Positions 34,671-42,708 of a stretch of DNA of 56,089 bases are shown here, piece after piece. This DNA comes from an uncultured Prevotellaceae bacterium (lineage in GTDB: Bacteria; Bacteroidota; Bacteroidia; Bacteroidales; Bacteroidaceae). The position numbers were made by a program, and so were the translations under genes. Below the pieces are notes generated by a model. That model was not told where the DNA came from. It made no database searches and saw nothing but the letters and a program-made list of their open reading frames with translations. The stretch is from assembly GCA_947167455.1 (NCBI GenBank), contig CAMVIB010000017.1, positions 1 to 56,089 on the forward strand, written 5' to 3'. How positions within the stretch are numbered: the first letter of the stretch is position 1; each line of letters starts with the position of its first letter.

Positions 34671-37070
34671 ATGCGACACACAATCATCACCTTGCTGATC
34701 ATGCTGCTGCCCATGGCGGCGGCACAGGCGGAGCAGCACAGCATCCGCATCACCGAGAACATCGCCTACCGCACCGACGTGGGACCCTCCACGGTGCTCG
34801 ACCTGGCGCAACCCCTGTTCGGGCCGCAGAGCGGCCGACCCGCCATACTCATCATCCACGGCGGGGGCTGGAGCGCCGGGTCGAAGAACGACATGGTCTA
34901 TCGCTCACTCATGGTGGACTATGCCATGAAGGGCTACGTCGTGTGCAACATGAACTACCGCCTCATCCAGGAAGCCGACCCGCCAGCCTGCATCGAGGAT
35001 GTGCGTTCGGCCATACGCTGGATGAAGGCCCACGCCTCCGAGCTGGGCATCGACCCCGGGCGCATAGGCACCTTCGGCCACTCGGCCGGCGGCCACCTCT
35101 CGCTCATGGCCGGCGTGGCAGCAGCCAGCACGGCCTTCGACGACGCCGCCGACCCATGGCGCGAGCAGAGCGCCACCGTGGCATGTGCCGTGGGCGGAGC
35201 GCCGCCAACCGAGCTGGGCCGCACCGACATACCGTGGGGCCAGCGCACGGAGATGTGGCCCATAGGATACGTGGGCGCCACGCAGACACCCTTCCTGGTG
35301 CTGCAGGGCGGCGAAGACCCCATCGTGAAGCCCGAGCTCACCGAGGCATGGGTGGAACGCATGCAGCGCGCAGGCGCCAGCGTAGATTACGTCAAGGTCC
35401 ACGGCCAGCACGGCGTGGCCTTCGACCAGCAGCTGGAGTTCACGCGTCCGGCCATGGATGCCTTCTTCGCACACCACCTGCACCACACCGACCCGTCGGT
35501 GACGTTCACGCAGATGAAGGTGCCCGACTACGGCGGCAGCGGACGCCACAAGGCCGTGGCACTGCGCGAGGCGTCGCTGCCCGACTTCGTGGTCTATCGC
35601 CCCATGAACATGGATGCCGCCATGGGCCGCGAACGGCGCAAGCTGCCCGTGCTCGTGTTCTGCAACGGCGGATGCATGGACACCAGCATCGGCTATGAGA
35701 ACATGCTCGCCGACGTGGCCTCGCACGGCTACGTGGTGGTGGCCGTGGGCCAGCTGCAGATGCTGGCACAGCACGAGCACGACCGCCACACGCCATCGTC
35801 GGTGGTGCAGACGGCACTGGACTGGGTGAGCCAGCAGGCGTCCAACCCCAGCTCGCCATACTACGGCCGCATCGACGAGGAGCGCATCGCCGCCGCAGGC
35901 CACTCGTGTGGCGGAGCACAGGTGCTGGCCAACTGCGGCGACCCACGCCTCAAGACCTACATCATCCTCAACGCCGGCATGGGCAGCATGACGATGGCCG
36001 ACGCCAGCGCCAAGTCGCTCCGCAACCTGCACGGACCCATCCTCTACATCGTGGGAGGCACCACGGACGTGGCGTGGGCCAACGCCCAGGCCGACTACAA
36101 GGCCATCCGCCGCGTGCCGGTGGTGCTGGCCGACAACACCCGCAGCGGCCACGGCGGCACCTACGACCAGGAGCACGGCGGCGCCAACAGCCGCATGGTG
36201 CGCGCATGGCTGGACTGGCAGCTGAAGGGACGCACCGAGGCCGAGACGCTGTTCCTCGGCGGTGACCTCACCGACTATCCCGACTGGACCATCATGCACA
36301 AGAACTTCAAAGAGGCCGACACAAAGGCCACCGCCGCCACGGTGGCGCCGCTGTGGATCAGCAACGGCGAGCGCCGCATCTACGGCGAGCTCGCCACGCC
36401 CAAGAAGGCCGCCAAGGGCAAGCCCGTGGCCATCATAGCCCACGGCTTCAACGGCACGCACGAGTTTGGCCGCAACTACCACGAGACGCTGGCACGCCAC
36501 GGCTACGCCTGCTACGCCTTCGACTTCCCCTGCGGCTCGGTGCGCAGCCGCTCCGATGCCAACACCCTGAACATGTCCATCCTCGACGAGGTGAGCGACC
36601 TCAAGGCCATCGTGGCCCACTTCCGCAGCCATGGTCACCGACAGGTGGTGCTCATCGGCGAGAGCCAGGGAGGCCTCGTTTCGGCCCTCACCGCAGCCGA
36701 CCTGGGCGAAGACGTCAGCCGACTCGTGCTCGTCTTTCCCGCGCTGTGCATCCCCGACAACTGGCGCGAGCGATATCCGCGCCGCGAGGACATCAAGGAC
36801 GTCACCGAGCTGTGGGGCGTCAAGATGGGGCGCCGCTTCTTCGAGGAAATCCACGACATGCACCCGCTGGACGTCATTGGCCGCTATCGCGGACCCGTGC
36901 TCATCGTGCAGGGCGACCAGGACCGTGTGGTCAGCATGGACGACTCGCGCCGTGCGCAGCAGCTCTATGCCCCCGGCACACGCCTGCACGTGATTCGCGG
37001 CGCCGGCCACGGCTTCAACCCCGAGCAGTTCAAGCAGGAGATGGAGCAGCTGGACGCCTTCCTACGCTGA
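34671..37070 (+). CDS. Secreted protein with three tandem alpha/beta-hydrolase (esterase) domains
   Basis: This 799-residue protein starts at MRHTIITLLI with a signal peptide of about 20. Domain 1 (about 25-270) resembles bacterial feruloyl/acetyl esterases: HGGGW oxyanion motif, nucleophile Ser138 in GHSAGG, Asp216 and His247 as likely triad partners. Domain 2 (about 280-525) has Ser412 in GHSCGGAQ and a late GHGGTY. Domain 3 (about 565-799) has Ser665 in GESQGG, Asp in QGDQDRV and His in GAGHGF, and looks like cinnamoyl esterases of the Est1E type. All three nucleophile elbows are intact. It likely removes acetyl and feruloyl groups from pectic or xylan substrates. Last gene of the operon, 13 bp after GH53. 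Confidence 0.85.
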   Translation: MRHTIITLLIMLLPMAAAQAEQHSIRITENIAYRTDVGPSTVLDLAQPLFGPQSGRPAILIIHGGGWSAGSKNDMVYRSLMVDYAMKGYVVCNMNYRLIQEADPPACIEDVRSAIRWMKAHASELGIDPGRIGTFGHSAGGHLSLMAGVAAASTAFDDAADPWREQSATVACAVGGAPPTELGRTDIPWGQRTEMWPIGYVGATQTPFLVLQGGEDPIVKPELTEAWVERMQRAGASVDYVKVHGQHGVAFDQQLEFTRPAMDAFFAHHLHHTDPSVTFTQMKVPDYGGSGRHKAVALREASLPDFVVYRPMNMDAAMGRERRKLPVLVFCNGGCMDTSIGYENMLADVASHGYVVVAVGQLQMLAQHEHDRHTPSSVVQTALDWVSQQASNPSSPYYGRIDEERIAAAGHSCGGAQVLANCGDPRLKTYIILNAGMGSMTMADASAKSLRNLHGPILYIVGGTTDVAWANAQADYKAIRRVPVVLADNTRSGHGGTYDQEHGGANSRMVRAWLDWQLKGRTEAETLFLGGDLTDYPDWTIMHKNFKEADTKATAATVAPLWISNGERRIYGELATPKKAAKGKPVAIIAHGFNGTHEFGRNYHETLARHGYACYAFDFPCGSVRSRSDANTLNMSILDEVSDLKAIVAHFRSHGHRQVVLIGESQGGLVSALTAADLGEDVSRLVLVFPALCIPDNWRERYPRREDIKDVTELWGVKMGRRFFEEIHDMHPLDVIGRYRGPVLIVQGDQDRVVSMDDSRRAQQLYAPGTRLHVIRGAGHGFNPEQFKQEMEQLDAFLR

Positions 37071-37098
37071 GGCATAAGGCTGGCTCCACCACGACACT

Positions 37099-37162
37099 AA
37101 GAGACCTTGCCACGGACGTCGCCCCACGAGGATGGCGTTTGCGGCAAGGTCTCTTTGTGTCT
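37099..37162 (+). terminator. Terminator after the esterase gene
   Basis: An 11-bp perfect stem (37101-37111 with 37143-37153) extended by AA/TT pairs is followed by TTTGTGTCTT. On the minus strand it is followed by TTAGTGTCG, less like a terminator. It ends the operon 29536-37070 and lies just past the convergent permease gene. Confidence 0.8.
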
Positions 37163-37185
37163 TCATACACATACTTGCCATCCTC

Positions 37186-38517
37186 TCAGGCATTTGAGGT
37201 GCGCCGCATCCTGACGCCATAAGCAGCCACCACCACGAAGCATAGCATGGTGAGGACGAACGAGGCATTTGTTGCGGGGAAAGAGCCGAAAACGTGCCCG
37301 CGGTCGATGACGAAGGCCTGTATGAGCGGCAGCACGGAGCCACCGAGTATGGCCATGATGAGGCCTGCGGCACCGAGCTTGGCATCATCGCCGAGGCCGT
37401 CGAGCGCTATCCCATAGATGGTGGGGAACATCAGCGACATGCATCCGCTCACCGCTACCAGGCAATAAATGCCCATGCGGTTCTGAAAGACGATGACTCC
37501 GGCGGTGAAGGCTATCGCCATCGCCCCGAAGATGACGAGCAGCGTGGCCGGGCGCAGCCATCTCATGAGCCATGTGGCCACGAAGCGCAGGCAGATGAAG
37601 AGCAGCATGGCGGCGATGTTGAATCTCTGCGACAGCACCTCGGCTGCCTGTTCTGTCATGCCCTCGGCCATGAACACGCGGGTGCCATACTGGATGATGA
37701 ATGTCCAGCACATAATCTGCGCTCCTACGTAGAAGAACTGTGCCACGACGCCCTCCCTGTAGCGTGGCATGTGGCAGAGACGACGCAGGGTGGACATGAT
37801 GTGCAGGTCGCTGCCCTGATCGCCACTCCGAGGCATATCCATGAAGTATATCACAAAGAACATAGCCACTATGACGGCTCCGATGAGCAGATATGGCGAC
37901 ACGAGGATGCTGAGGTCGGACTGCTTCAGCGCCTCAAACTCGTCGGGCGGCAAGAGGCCGCGTTCCTCGCTGCCCATGGGGTTGAGGCGCGCCTGTATGT
38001 AGTTCATAGCCACAAACATGCCTATGATGCTTCCGCAGGGGTTGAAGCACTGAGCCATGTTGAGGCGGCGTGTGGCGGTGCGCTCGTCTCCCATGGCGAG
38101 GATGTAGGGGTTGCAGCTCGTCTCAAGGAACGACAGTCCGCACGTCATGATGAAGTAGGCAGCTATGAAGCATCCATAGACTCCTGCCATGCGTGCAGGG
38201 AAGAAGAGCAGTGCGCCGGCGGCATAGAGACCGAGACCCATCAGCACCCCGGCCTTGTAGGAGTAGCGGCGTATGAAGATAGCGGCGGGAAATGCCATGG
38301 CGAAGTATCCCCCGTAGAAGGCCACCTGCACGAGGGCGCCGTCGGCGACGCTCATCCGGAAGATTTTTGAGAAGGCTTTCACCATGGGGTTCGTGATGTC
38401 GTTGGCGAAGCCCCAGAGGGCAAAGCAGAGCGTCACCAGCACAAACGGGAGGAGATATTGTCGCGGCACGAGGGCCGCATCGTGGCTGATTTGGGATTGT
38501 CTCATGACGGTTGGCAA
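37186..38517 (-). CDS. FucP-type sugar:proton symporter
   Basis: This is a 443-residue MFS protein with about 12 membrane segments. The start FVLVTLCFALWGFANDITNPMVKAF and the segment GLSFLETSCNPYILAMG and ATRRLNMAQCFNPCGSIIG are hallmarks of the FucP family, which imports L-fucose and relatives such as L-galactose and D-arabinose. Met5 (38505) is an alternative start. It is the last gene of a three-gene minus-strand operon, 26 bp after the amidohydrolase. The exact sugar is not fixed by sequence alone. Confidence 0.9.
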   Translation of the reverse strand: MPTVMRQSQISHDAALVPRQYLLPFVLVTLCFALWGFANDITNPMVKAFSKIFRMSVADGALVQVAFYGGYFAMAFPAAIFIRRYSYKAGVLMGLGLYAAGALLFFPARMAGVYGCFIAAYFIMTCGLSFLETSCNPYILAMGDERTATRRLNMAQCFNPCGSIIGMFVAMNYIQARLNPMGSEERGLLPPDEFEALKQSDLSILVSPYLLIGAVIVAMFFVIYFMDMPRSGDQGSDLHIMSTLRRLCHMPRYREGVVAQFFYVGAQIMCWTFIIQYGTRVFMAEGMTEQAAEVLSQRFNIAAMLLFICLRFVATWLMRWLRPATLLVIFGAMAIAFTAGVIVFQNRMGIYCLVAVSGCMSLMFPTIYGIALDGLGDDAKLGAAGLIMAILGGSVLPLIQAFVIDRGHVFGSFPATNASFVLTMLCFVVVAAYGVRMRRTSNA

Positions 38518-38543
38518 ATGATTATAGGTGCGTCAGGCGGACG

Positions 38544-39482
38544 CTATTCTGACATGTTCTTTATGTAGGGCAGCTCCGGCAGGTCGCGGAAGGGATAGAA
38601 GCGAAGGGCGTTCTCGCCGAGTATTGCCGCCAGCTCGGCATCGCTGAAGAGAGGGCTGCGGCAGATGAAGTCATAGCTCATGCGATAGGTGATGGCGGTG
38701 ATGGTGCGCGGATAGTCGGACCCCCACATCAGCTTGTCGGCACCCACGAGGTCGGCAGCCTCACGCAGGGCACGTGCTGCCGAGGGGAAGGGGTAGAACT
38801 CGGAGTTGTAGAGCCACGTTATGCCTCCGCACTCGAGCATGACGTTCTTGTTGCGGGCCAGCAAGACCTGACGCTGCCAGCTGGGATTCTCCCATGGCGG
38901 TGTCGCGGGCGGCGCTGCCATGGCGAGATGTCCTATGGCGATGCGCAGACGCGGGCACTGACGTATCACCTCGGAGAGTTGCAACACCTGCTCGTCGCCG
39001 TCGGCGAGGGTTATGCTGAGGTACCAGTCGTGGGCCTCCATGAGGCGGAACATACGCATCATCTCGTCGCCGAGGAGGCTGCGCCCCAGCAGGCGGTGTG
39101 CGGGGATGGCCATGCCGCGAAAGCCTTCTGCGGCCATCAGGTGCTGAGCCTGCTCATAGAAACCGTCATGACGGTAGTCGGCCATGGCGTAGCAGAAGAA
39201 GCGGTCAGGATGCTGGTCGGCCACGGTGGAGAGATAGGTGTTCTGCAAGCCGTCGATGAATTCCTGCACCACCACGGCGGCCGCCACCTGGGCATAATCC
39301 ATGTTGGAGAGGAAGACCTCGGCAGTGTTGTGGCCGTCGGTCATGAAGGGTGGCAGCATCTGGCGTTCCTCGCCGAGGAAGTTGCTGCGGCTGCCGTTGC
39401 CTTCGAGCGTGCGTATGGGCAGGCCGTTCCACGTCGTGTCTTGCTGCCACCAAAGATGGGAGTGTGCGTCGATGATTGTCAT
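38544..39482 (-). CDS. Amidohydrolase, probable sugar-lactone hydrolase
   Basis: This 312-residue protein of the amidohydrolase-2 (TIM-barrel) family shows IIDAHSHLWW (His7, His9), GHLAMA (His185) and WGSDYPRT (Asp256), the expected metal and catalytic positions. Relatives include L-fuconolactonase and L-rhamnono-lactonase, which open the lactone made by a sugar dehydrogenase. Here it lies between such a dehydrogenase and a FucP-type importer, which supports that role. Decarboxylases of the same family are the alternative. Confidence 0.8.
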   Translation of the reverse strand: MTIIDAHSHLWWQQDTTWNGLPIRTLEGNGSRSNFLGEERQMLPPFMTDGHNTAEVFLSNMDYAQVAAAVVVQEFIDGLQNTYLSTVADQHPDRFFCYAMADYRHDGFYEQAQHLMAAEGFRGMAIPAHRLLGRSLLGDEMMRMFRLMEAHDWYLSITLADGDEQVLQLSEVIRQCPRLRIAIGHLAMAAPPATPPWENPSWQRQVLLARNKNVMLECGGITWLYNSEFYPFPSAARALREAADLVGADKLMWGSDYPRTITAITYRMSYDFICRSPLFSDAELAAILGENALRFYPFRDLPELPYIKNMSE

Positions 39483-39540
39483 TGAGGGGAAGTGGGGGTG
39501 TGAGGTTTTCGGGTTATGAGGCTGTGAGGTTATAAGGGTC

Positions 39541-40488
39541 TCAGCTGTTGGCCCACGTCACACGACGCTGTTGCCCGATGATGTCCTGCACCTCAGCTAC
39601 GAGTTGCCAGTCTATGGGTTCGCTGATATACTCGAGGTTGCGGCGGACGTTGTCGGGATTTGCCGATGAGAAGAGCGTGGACGGTATGCGAGGGTTGCTC
39701 ACGGCATACTGCATGGCCAGCTTCTCGATGGGATAGCCCCGGGCACGGCAATAGTCGGAGGCACGACGACAGGCCTCGACGAGAGCGTTGGGAGCCGGAT
39801 GCCAAGCCGGCACGCCGCGTTGCGACAGCAGTCCCATGCTCAGCGGCGAGGCATTGATGAGACCTATGCCATGAGCCTCGAAATAGTCGAGATGGTCGGC
39901 CAGGGCATCGTCGCACAGACAGTAGTGGCAGAAGTTGAGCACCGTCTCCACCATGCCAGCAGGGCTGTGGTCGATGACCCAGCGCAGATTGTCAATCTGA
40001 AGGTCGGTGATGCCAACATGGCCTACGATGCCTTTCTGCTTGAGTTCCACGAGGGCAGGCAGCGTCTCGCTGACCACCTTTTGCAGGCCGCCCGGCAGAG
40101 AGGCCTGAAACTCGATGTCGTGGACGTGGATGAGGTCTATGTAATCTACGCCAAGGCGCTCCATACTCTCATAGACGCTCTCCGTGGCACGGCGTGCGCT
40201 GTAGTCCCAGGTGTTGATGCCGTCGTGACCGTAACGCCCCACCTTTGTGGATAGTATGTAGCGGTCGCGCGGCAGCTTACGCAATGCACGTCCGAGCACA
40301 CGCTCGGCACGATAGTGGCCGTAGTAGGGCGACACGTCGATGAGATTCATGCCGCCGTCGAGGGCCACGGCGACAGTTGCCACGGCACGCTCTTCGTCGA
40401 TGTCGTGGAACACGCCGCCGAGCGACGATGCTCCGAAGCTCAGCGCTGACACGCGCAGGCCTGTGCGTCCAAAGGGTCTGTAGTCCAT
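39541..40488 (-). CDS. Aldo/keto reductase, L-galactose/L-fucose dehydrogenase-like
   Basis: This 315-residue AKR has the tetrad Asp51, Tyr56 (DVSPYYG), Lys82 (STKVGR) and His123 (LIHVHDIEF). It strongly resembles plant L-galactose dehydrogenase as I recall that sequence: shared blocks include DYIDLIHVHDIEF, VSETLPAL, ASPLSMGLL and PAWHPAP. Such enzymes oxidise C1 of L-galactose, L-fucose or D-arabinose to the lactone with NAD(P)+. It is the first gene of the operon with the lactonase-like and importer genes, 58 bp before the former. Substrate is inferred; the fold and reaction class are firm. Confidence 0.85.
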   Translation of the reverse strand: MDYRPFGRTGLRVSALSFGASSLGGVFHDIDEERAVATVAVALDGGMNLIDVSPYYGHYRAERVLGRALRKLPRDRYILSTKVGRYGHDGINTWDYSARRATESVYESMERLGVDYIDLIHVHDIEFQASLPGGLQKVVSETLPALVELKQKGIVGHVGITDLQIDNLRWVIDHSPAGMVETVLNFCHYCLCDDALADHLDYFEAHGIGLINASPLSMGLLSQRGVPAWHPAPNALVEACRRASDYCRARGYPIEKLAMQYAVSNPRIPSTLFSSANPDNVRRNLEYISEPIDWQLVAEVQDIIGQQRRVTWANS

Positions 40489-40520
40489 AGGTAATGTCTT
40501 GTCTTGAGGTTAGCGTTCCA

Positions 40521-40528
40521 CAAAGGTA
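40521..40528 (-). promoter_or_regulatory. -7 element for the aldo/keto reductase operon
   Basis: The minus strand reads TACCTTTG 33 bp upstream of the AKR start. A TTTG exists upstream but with a gap of only 12 bases, so the -33 part is not standard. Confidence 0.55.
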
Positions 40529-40645
40529 AGCATAAACCCACAAACGGCAGACATCGACACATGCTTTTTTGTAGCAAAGCGATAAAAAAACGACTTTTTG
40601 AGACAAAAACGAAGACCTCTGCACACGAACACCGCCAAAAAGACT

Positions 40646-40653
40646 TACCTTTG
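40646..40653 (+). promoter_or_regulatory. -7 element for the pseudouridine synthase gene
   Basis: TACCTTTG lies 22 bp upstream of the chosen start at 40676. Its position argues that the upstream part of the open frame (from 40598) is not translated. No standard -33 element. Confidence 0.55.
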
Positions 40654-40675
40654 CACCACAAAAGCACATCACGCC

Positions 40676-42379
40676 ATGACGACAATGCCGAGCTACGTCC
40701 ACCCACTGCCCCACGACGGCGAACCGTTGCCGGAGGCTTTCACCTACCCTTTCCGCTACGAACCACACCCGCTGTGCCTGCGGGCAGCGGCCATCGTGCA
40801 GGCTCAGGCCGGCAAGCTCGGGCTCACGGAGGGTAAAATGTTCGGCGTGCTGGTAGTCAGCACCGCGGCGCCTCATGCTGCGACATCGACACTCTACTTC
40901 CTTGCGGCATACTCCGGCCAGATTGACGGTAGCTTCGCGCATCCATGGTTTGTGCCGCCAATAGTCGATTACCTTCAAGCTGACAGCCACTTCCAGAGGG
41001 TGCAAAGGCAGATAGAGGCCCTCGGCGAGGAGGTGACGCGCCGCCGCCACAGCGACGAACGCCGGCACATGGAACAGCGACTCGCGGAGCTAATGCAGCA
41101 GCGCGATGCCGCCGTGGCACGCGCCAAGGCTGTCTATGCTGAGGGCAAGGCACAGCGCGATGCCCTGCGCCGGCAGAGGGTAGAGGCCGACAGCCGACAT
41201 CACCACACAGACAGCGCCGCGACAGACGCCCTCATCCGCGACAGCCAGCGACAGAAGGCCGACATACGCCGTGCCCGCCAGCAGTATGCCGATGAGATAG
41301 CCGTTGCCATGGCCGAGCTGGCGAGCTACGACTCCGGCACGGAGGCACTCATGACCGAGCGGCACACGATGAGCGACGCGTTGCAGCAATGGCTGTTCCG
41401 CCAGTTCAGCCTCATGAACGCCAGAGGCCAGCGACGCAGCCTCGTGGAGGTTTGGGCCGAGATGGCCACGACGCGCGAGATTCCCAGCGGCACCGGCGAG
41501 TGTTGTGCGCCAAAGTTGCTGCAGGCGGCATACCGCTGCGGCCTGCAACCTGTGGCGATGGCCGAGTTCTGGTGGGGCACGGAGCCTAAGGACGGCACCC
41601 GCAGCCACGGCCGCTACTACCCCGCCTGCAACCGCAAATGCCGGCCCATACTGGCACACATGCTGCAAGGGCTGACGCTACAGGCCGACCCCGCCGCCCA
41701 CTACGACAGAGTGTGCTCACCACTCCGTGTGGTGTGGGAAGACGAATGGATGGCTATTATTGACAAACCGGCGGGATGGCTCAGCGTGGCCGGCGTGGCC
41801 GAAGCAGAGACCTCGCCTCTGCGCAAACCGCTATGCCCCAATGTCGAGGCCGAGGCTCACAGGCGGTGGCCCGCTATCGAAGGCTGTGCGCTGGCACACA
41901 GGCTCGACCAAGACACATCGGGACTGCTCATCGTGGCCAAACGCCATGATGTGAGGCGGCGACTGACGATGATGTTCGAGCAGCGGCAGGTCGCTAAGAC
42001 ATACATGGCACTCCTCGACGGACATCCGCAGAGACTGGAAGGCCGGCGCACACTGACAGTCTCACTGCCACTCAGCGCCGTATGGAACGACCTGCCGCGC
42101 CAACGAATAGACGCCGAGCATGGGGCGGAGGCAATCACACAGGTGGAGCTCTTGGGCTATGAGGGCACGATGACACGCGTGGCACTGCATCCACTCACGG
42201 GGCGCACACACCAGCTACGGCTGCACTGCGCTGCCGACGAGGGCCTGGCGACGCCCATCGTGGGCGACAGGCTCTACGGACGTGTTGACAAACGCATGTG
42301 CCTCCACGCCATGGAGCTGAGATTCACGCACCCCATGACGGGCGAGGAGCTTCACTTCTGTGCCGAATGCCCGTTCTGA
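40676..42379 (+). CDS. RluA-family pseudouridine synthase with long N-terminal coiled-coil region
   Basis: This 567-residue protein has a C-terminal RluA catalytic domain (about 345-567) with LAHRLDQDTSGLLIVAK holding the catalytic Asp, and HPLTGRTHQLRLH. The first 345 residues contain a charged helical stretch (about 100-225, many Arg, Gln and Ala, likely coiled coil) and the segment GECCAPKLLQAAYRCGLQPVAMAEFWWG, which I have seen in Bacteroidetes members. E. coli RluA is only about 220 residues. The RNA target (23S rRNA or tRNA) cannot be told. It ends 28 bp inside the convergent neighbour. Confidence 0.88.
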   Translation: MTTMPSYVHPLPHDGEPLPEAFTYPFRYEPHPLCLRAAAIVQAQAGKLGLTEGKMFGVLVVSTAAPHAATSTLYFLAAYSGQIDGSFAHPWFVPPIVDYLQADSHFQRVQRQIEALGEEVTRRRHSDERRHMEQRLAELMQQRDAAVARAKAVYAEGKAQRDALRRQRVEADSRHHHTDSAATDALIRDSQRQKADIRRARQQYADEIAVAMAELASYDSGTEALMTERHTMSDALQQWLFRQFSLMNARGQRRSLVEVWAEMATTREIPSGTGECCAPKLLQAAYRCGLQPVAMAEFWWGTEPKDGTRSHGRYYPACNRKCRPILAHMLQGLTLQADPAAHYDRVCSPLRVVWEDEWMAIIDKPAGWLSVAGVAEAETSPLRKPLCPNVEAEAHRRWPAIEGCALAHRLDQDTSGLLIVAKRHDVRRRLTMMFEQRQVAKTYMALLDGHPQRLEGRRTLTVSLPLSAVWNDLPRQRIDAEHGAEAITQVELLGYEGTMTRVALHPLTGRTHQLRLHCAADEGLATPIVGDRLYGRVDKRMCLHAMELRFTHPMTGEELHFCAECPF

Positions 42380-42708
42380 CGACGGTAGCACACATACGCC
42401 AGCCACGCATAGTGGCGGCGGCGACTTAGGTAGGAGACATCGTGCTGATGGGCGTAGGCCTCGCGCTCGAACGAGATGGAGCGATAGGCGTCCATGGCAT
42501 TGCCACGCCTCAACAACAGGCGCACCAGCCACTCTATAATATATATAAGGTAGAAGCCAACGAACAGCAGCTCCTTCATCTGGCAGGTGTGGATGTGTTC
42601 GTGGCGAAGGCAGGTGGCATCAAACCGCTGCCCCTCTCTCACAAAGATCAGGCCGCAGAGATTGATAGCCACGAAAGGGCGCAGAGGTATGAAACGGTTG
42701 GTGATCAT
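42352..42708 (-). CDS. Small membrane protein with HExxH motif
   Basis: This 118-residue protein has RPFVAINLCGLIFV near the N-terminus, then an HExxH zinc-type motif at 36-40 (HEHIH), followed at once by a membrane segment (ELLFVGFYLIYIIEWLVRLLL) and a later glutamate in FEREAYAHQ, the arrangement of membrane metalloproteases in miniature. I do not know its function. Its ATG overlaps the dnaX stop by 4 bp (ATGA), so the two are translationally coupled, and its 3' end overlaps the pseudouridine synthase gene. Confidence 0.7.
   Translation of the reverse strand: MITNRFIPLRPFVAINLCGLIFVREGQRFDATCLRHEHIHTCQMKELLFVGFYLIYIIEWLVRLLLRRGNAMDAYRSISFEREAYAHQHDVSYLSRRRHYAWLAYVCYRRQNGHSAQK

Noticed and set aside
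34905..37010. 701-codon open frame on the minus strand opposite the triple-hydrolase gene
   Set aside because: It is an antisense shadow of a high-GC gene: it has no recognisable domain and is Val/His/Ala/Gly-rich. The plus strand has a signal peptide and three catalytic motifs.
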